From: Gammaproteobacteria bacterium HGW-Gammaproteobacteria-2
GTDB taxonomy: Bacteria > Pseudomonadota > Gammaproteobacteria > Xanthomonadales > Xanthomonadaceae
Direction: 5' to 3'
Length of the DNA stretch: 64,000 nt
Assembly (NCBI GenBank): GCA_002840015.1
Contig: PGZE01000011.1
Location: 108,284 to 172,283 of the forward strand
Below, one piece after another: positions 60,441 to 64,000 of the stretch. The notes beneath the pieces are model-generated. The model had not been told where the DNA came from. It saw nothing but the letters and a program-made list of their open reading frames with translations, and made no database searches. The position numbers were made by a program, and so were the translations under genes. How positions within the stretch are numbered: the first letter of the stretch is position 1; each line of letters begins with the position of its first letter.

Positions 60441-60809
60441 GGCGTTGGCCCGGGCCTTTGGGTTGTGAGTTTAACCGATTGATTGGTTTATGAAAAAAAA
60501 TATTGCCGCGACATTACGCGGCAGCGCAACATTATAGCCATTGTGCGCCGGGTGTTCACTGGGGGAATCTTGCGATTTGGCGTGCCGCTGTGACCGGCGC
60601 CACACGCAGAGGTTCAATCCCGGACTCGGGACTCGGGACTCGGGACTCGGAAGTAGCGAATGGTCCGCAAAGGACGCAAAAAACGCAAATAACGGCGTTG
60701 GGTGGGTGACAGTCCTGTTTCGCCGCGCTCTACCCATCCTTCCACTGGCTCGGCTTAGTGCTTTCCTTTGCGCACTTGGCGTCCTTTGCGGACCCCTGCT
60801 TTTTCATAT
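60441..60809. repeat. Non-coding region with heptamer repeats and a wide inverted repeat
   Basis: Four exact copies of GGACTCG stand at 60622-60649. A 15-base perfect inverted repeat (GGTCCGCAAAGGACG at 60662-60676 and its complement at 60780-60794) encloses about 100 bases. The sucA promoter lies at its left end. No gene was found. Confidence 0.7.
60531..60558 (-). promoter_or_regulatory. Candidate sigma-70 promoter of sucA
   Basis: On the minus strand a perfect TATAAT lies at 60536-60531, with TGAACA (4 of 6 matches to TTGACA) 16 bases upstream. The leader of about 85 bases contains a GCCGCG / CGCGGC hairpin (60505-60522). Confidence 0.5.
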
Positions 60810-61766
60810 TCAGATTGCCAGCACCCGAAACTCGTTGCACAACCGGCTGCGTTCCCATACCGGCGCGAAGGTGTTGCCCAGTTGCCGCGCACGGGCCGGG
60901 GCGCAAGCGCTGGCCTCGCCTTCGTAACGCGAGCCCAGCGGCCGATGGTAGAAGCCGCCCTGGTCGGAATACAGGTACGCACCGGCATATTGGCGGTCAA
61001 CCGGATCGCTTGGCGAGCGGAATGCAAAACGGCTGGGTAATCGCTGCGCGAGTGTCAGCAGCGGATGGCCGGCCTGCACCACTTCGATGGGATCATGCAC
61101 GATCAGGCGTACTTCGGCGTGTGGATAGGACGTGGCGAAGCGGCGCAGCGCTGACAGCACTTCGGTGTGCGCCAGCAAGTCGGGGTCGAGATCGCGGCTG
61201 TAAATGCCCAGCTCGCTGCGCGCGCCATTGATGATCGCGCAGGTAATTTCGATGGCCTGTGCCAGTGAATCCACGGCGCTCGCCGGGGTACTCGTGGGCC
61301 TTGGCGTACTGCTACTGGCGAACCGCGTCATCGGATCGAGTGCCTTGCGCATGGCCTGATGGTGGATGCCAGCTTCGATGAACGGCTCACCGTAGGCAAC
61401 AAACCCGGCGCGTTGGTAGAAACCGATGGCATCGACCTGGGCGTTGAGGCTGACCTCGGGCCAACCCCGGCTGCGCGCGATGTCGATCAGGTTTTGCAAC
61501 AGCGCGTCGCCGACGCCGCGGCCACGCCACTCGGCGACCACTGCCATCCGCCCGATTTTGCGCTCCGGGGTGAGGCGCGCCGTGCCGATCGGCCGCTGCG
61601 CGTTGTCGCGTGCCAGCACATGGCTGCTGAGCGGATCGAGCGCGTCCCATTCTTCCTCGATGGGTACTTGCTGTTCCAGCACAAACACCGTCTCGCGTAC
61701 CGTTCGCAGCGCGTCAAGGTCGCTGTGGTAATCGGCGGGGGTGATGAAAAAATCGCTTTCGATCAT
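60810..61766 (-). CDS. GNAT acetyltransferase with an unassigned C-terminal domain
   Basis: 318 residues. Residues about 8-150 are a GNAT domain with the acetyl-CoA loop VVAEWRGRGVGDALLQNL and GFYQRAGFVAYGEPF, close to the ElaA-type subgroup. Residues about 165-318 form a second domain I cannot name (ARSELGIYSRDLDPDLLA, VRLIVHDPIEVVQ, QYAGAYLYSDQGGF). The two are joined by a Ser/Thr/Pro linker. It overlaps the roxA-like gene by 4 bases. Confidence 0.8.
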   Translation of the reverse strand: MIESDFFITPADYHSDLDALRTVRETVFVLEQQVPIEEEWDALDPLSSHVLARDNAQRPIGTARLTPERKIGRMAVVAEWRGRGVGDALLQNLIDIARSRGWPEVSLNAQVDAIGFYQRAGFVAYGEPFIEAGIHHQAMRKALDPMTRFASSSTPRPTSTPASAVDSLAQAIEITCAIINGARSELGIYSRDLDPDLLAHTEVLSALRRFATSYPHAEVRLIVHDPIEVVQAGHPLLTLAQRLPSRFAFRSPSDPVDRQYAGAYLYSDQGGFYHRPLGSRYEGEASACAPARARQLGNTFAPVWERSRLCNEFRVLAI

Positions 61767-62980
61767 GGGCGGGGTCTTGGCTTTGGTTGTAGTTGATACC
61801 AGCCGCGGGCCAGCAATTGGCTCAACGCGGAGCGTGCAGCGTCGTCGAGCGCGGCAAACACGGTTGCGTCGATTGCGCGTGTTGCCGACAGTACGCTGGC
61901 GGAACGTACGCCCATGGCCCAGCTTTCACCGGCGATGAACAAGCGAGCGCGGCGGCCAATGCGCGTCCAGGCGCTGCGTGCAAAAGGATGGCGCGTCAGT
62001 ACACGGCCCTCGTTCAACAGCTTGGCCAGTGATTCGCTGGTTTTCGCTTTGCCGCCGGCATCGGGGAGCGCTGCGCTGCGGTAGCGGGTGATGAACTTGC
62101 CGAACCAGTCGCGCAACGCGTGTTCATCGAGCGATCCCAACGGGCCCAGCGCGGTGCGCAATCGCGCGATCGCCGCTGCGTCGATTTCAAAGGGGTCTTT
62201 GGCCGGTGCCAGATCCGAGTCGCGGTAGCGCTCGCTTTCCGTCATCGCTTCAGCCAGATGTTCGGCCAGATCGCTGATCAATTCACCGGCCGCCGGTGCG
62301 CGCATGCCCACCGAAATCGTCAGGCAGGCGTCCACCGCCTCGCCGTGGTGCGGCATGCCCGGCGGCAGATACAGCATGTCACCGGGTTGCAGCAGCCAGT
62401 CGGCATCGGGCGTGAAGTGCTGGAGCAGCTTGAGTTCACTATCGCTGCGCAAGCGGGTGTCGGCATTGGCACGGCTGTCGATTTGCCAACGGCGGCGGCC
62501 GTGCGCTTGCAGCAGAAATACATCGTATTGATCGACGTGTGGCCCGACCGAGCCACCGGGTTCGGCAAAACTGATCATGATGTCGTCGATTCGCCAGCGC
62601 GGCAAAAACGCGAACACATCGAGCAGTGGCGCCACATCGGCATCCCATTTGTCCACATCCTGTACCAACAGGCTGCAATCGCGCTCGGGCAAGCGGGTCA
62701 AATCGCTTTCGTCGAACGGCCCGGACTGCAGATGCCAACGCGACTGCGCCGGGTCATCGCCAGCGGCCAGTCGCTCGCGGCGTACGATGCGCGCCAGCGC
62801 CGCCGGCTCGCAGGCCAGTCCGGCCAGTTCATCAGGCGAAATGGGCGACACAAAACCGGGGAACGCATTACGGATCAGCAGCGGCCGGCGCTGCCAGTAG
62901 CACGCGAGAAATTGCGCTGGTGACATGCCCAATGGCGATTGGCCACCGGCGTCAACTTCAATTGGGGGTGCTGAGTTCAT
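61763..62980 (-). CDS. RoxA/YcfD-like JmjC ribosomal oxygenase (L16 arginine hydroxylase family)
   Basis: 405 residues from ATG at 62980. A cupin/JmjC 2-oxoglutarate-Fe(II) oxygenase with metal ligands His148 and Asp150 (GPHVDQYDVF) and His211 or His212 (PPGMPHHGEA). The N-terminal FLACYWQRRPLLIRNAF and RWRIDDIMISFAEPGGSVG match the YcfD group, which hydroxylates an arginine of ribosomal protein L16. The C-terminal winged-helix region (about 255-400) is present. Confidence 0.9.
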   Translation of the reverse strand: MNSAPPIEVDAGGQSPLGMSPAQFLACYWQRRPLLIRNAFPGFVSPISPDELAGLACEPAALARIVRRERLAAGDDPAQSRWHLQSGPFDESDLTRLPERDCSLLVQDVDKWDADVAPLLDVFAFLPRWRIDDIMISFAEPGGSVGPHVDQYDVFLLQAHGRRRWQIDSRANADTRLRSDSELKLLQHFTPDADWLLQPGDMLYLPPGMPHHGEAVDACLTISVGMRAPAAGELISDLAEHLAEAMTESERYRDSDLAPAKDPFEIDAAAIARLRTALGPLGSLDEHALRDWFGKFITRYRSAALPDAGGKAKTSESLAKLLNEGRVLTRHPFARSAWTRIGRRARLFIAGESWAMGVRSASVLSATRAIDATVFAALDDAARSALSQLLARGWYQLQPKPRPRP

Positions 62981-63294
62981 GCCGGTATTGTAGAACGCGG
63001 ATGGGCGAAGCATGGTGCCCGCAAATGCGCCTCAAAGCACCACTGTGAGCAACAGTGTTGTACGCCGGTGCGATTCAGTGCTTCTGTGGGAGCCAGCCTG
63101 CCGGCGAACGAGCTGGCGAAAGCGCTTCGCGCGCAGAGCCTGCCCCAGACTTGATCTGGGGCGCGCTCCCACGAAAGCGGTGAACGCTCCCTGTAGCTGT
63201 CGCCCACAGGGTGGGCTCCCACAGAAACCGATTGCGGCAGCCGCGAAGCGATTGCTGGCAGGCTTGGTCCGCAACAGCGATACGACGCGCCGGA
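62981..63294. other. Intergenic region with REP-like repeat
   Basis: No gene seen. It holds the full repeat at 63085-63172 and further CCTGTAGC...CCCACAGGGTGGGCTCCCACAG-type fragments at about 63190-63227, resembling those at 6947-7020. Confidence 0.6.
63085..63172. repeat. GTGGGAGC-type REP-like hairpin with inserted arm
   Basis: The outer arms are TGTGGGAGC and GCTCCCAC and the inner arm is CAGCCTGCCGGCGAACGAGC. Relative to the copies at 6855 and 7078 it carries an extra CTGCCCCAGACTTGATCTGG-type palindrome in the right arm. A fragment with the same AGAGCCTGCCCC start occurs at 49709. Confidence 0.75.
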
Positions 63295-64000
63295 TCAATC
63301 CGCCTTTTGCAGTGCCAGCAGCAGGCCACGGCAACAGCGCAGGCGCTCGCTGGCGCCGGGCAGTTCCAGGGTGATGCGCAGTTTTTCCGGGCCGTCCATG
63401 CGGTAATGCCGTGGCTGTGACTGGATCAGGCGGATCACGCTCATCGGATCGACGTTGGGCTGGCTGTCGAACTCGATGCGACCGCCGCGTTCGCCGAGGT
63501 CGAGTTTGCGGATGCCCAACTCGGTGGCGCCAAGCTTGAGTTCGGCCATCGCGAACAGGTTTTTGGCCGGCTCCGGCAACAGGCCGAAGCGGTCGATCAT
63601 TTCGACTTGCAGTTCGCGCAATGCCGCGCTGTCGCGGGCGCTGGCAATGCGTTTGTACAGGGTCAGCCGGGTATGCACATCGGGCAGGTAATCGTCCGGA
63701 ATCAAGGCCGGAATATGCAATTCGATCTGCGCGCCATGTGAGTGGCTGGCATCGAGGTCGGGGATTTTGCCCTGCTTGAGCGAGCGCACCGCACGTTCCA
63801 GCAATTCGGAATACAGCGAGAAGCCGATCTCGGCGATCTGGCCGCTTTGCTCCTCGCCCAGAAGTTCGCCTGCGCCACGGATTTCCAGGTCGTGGGTGGC
63901 CAGGGTGAAGCCGGCGCCGAGTTCATCGAGGTTGGCCAGAGCTTCCAGGCGTTTTTCGGCATCGCCGGTCATTGCCTTGCGATCTGCTGGCACCAGCAGG
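63295..64000 (-). CDS. mfd: Transcription-repair coupling factor Mfd, C-terminal part
   Basis: The frame continues past the window end, so only the C-terminal 234 or so residues are here. AEKRLEALANLDELGAGFTLATHDLEIRGAGELLGEEQSGQI is the end of the RecG-like translocase region (TRG motif), followed by the C-terminal D7 domain that regulates UvrA binding (ALIPDDYLPDVHTRLTLYKRIA). Mfd removes stalled RNA polymerase and recruits UvrABC. The stop at 63295 is normal. Confidence 0.95.
   Translation of the reverse strand, partial: LLVPADRKAMTGDAEKRLEALANLDELGAGFTLATHDLEIRGAGELLGEEQSGQIAEIGFSLYSELLERAVRSLKQGKIPDLDASHSHGAQIELHIPALIPDDYLPDVHTRLTLYKRIASARDSAALRELQVEMIDRFGLLPEPAKNLFAMAELKLGATELGIRKLDLGERGGRIEFDSQPNVDPMSVIRLIQSQPRHYRMDGPEKLRITLELPGASERLRCCRGLLLALQKAD

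Overview
The window is a high-GC bacterial chromosome segment with densely packed genes, many of them overlapping by 1 or 4 bases. Gene content points to a gammaproteobacterium, most likely in or near the Xanthomonadales/Lysobacterales. Supporting features are a FimX-like degenerate GGDEF-EAL protein, a PilH-like regulator, a glucosidase/amylase/tryptophan-halogenase neighbourhood, periplasmic nitrate reductase, an adenosylhomocysteinase gene under a SAH riboswitch, and GTGGGAGC...GCTCCCAC hairpin repeats. The lineage is an inference. No rRNA, tRNA, CRISPR array, integrase, transposase or prophage gene was recognised.

Layout. 1-3626: end of a GGDEF-EAL protein and a hybrid histidine kinase. 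3865-6835: ahcY on the minus strand with promoter and SAH riboswitch, divergent from a type II NADH dehydrogenase. 6836-7329: repeat-rich gap. 7330-9549: a broken hmgA and a Na+/Ca2+ exchanger. 9606-15486: minus-strand Mrp/Pha antiporter operon (mrpAB fusion, C, D, E, F, G), followed by the ruin of an SLC13-type transporter. 15866-26066: a nucleoside-diphosphate-sugar epimerase-like protein, then a VolA-like surface lipase, a DUF1302 outer-membrane protein (frameshifted), a DUF1329 protein, a YCF48-type propeller and an RND/MMPL transporter. 26210-30746: napEFDABC. 30937-35554: kmo, kynU, haao and a flavin-dependent halogenase on the minus strand. 35769-39765: GH97 and GH13 enzymes. 39883-44414: gabT, and an M1 peptidase with a membrane partner. 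44589-48581: a BI-1, crotonase, proB, proA operon. 48764-51721: an aldo/keto reductase, then a maf, peptidyl-prolyl isomerase, YkgJ, GIY-YIG operon. 52071-60440: a CbpA-like co-chaperone, a PilH-like regulator, and sucA, sucB (broken), lpd, a lipoprotein and an AcuI-like reductase. 60810-64000: a GNAT protein, a RoxA-like ribosomal oxygenase and the 3' end of mfd.

Two things stand out. First, 16896-26066 looks like a complete envelope-spanning machine for a hydrophobic substrate: surface lipase, outer-membrane protein, periplasmic carrier-like protein, periplasmic propeller and inner-membrane RND pump. Its function is inferred, not known. Second, several otherwise ordinary genes (hmgA, sucB, the halogenase, maf) have lost short internal segments of conserved sequence, and the DUF1302 gene has lost one base in a T run. 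That pattern is either real decay by short-repeat deletion or an assembly or polishing artefact, and it should be resolved before the genes are called inactive. All statements on family lengths and missing segments come from remembered family sequences, not from an alignment run here.
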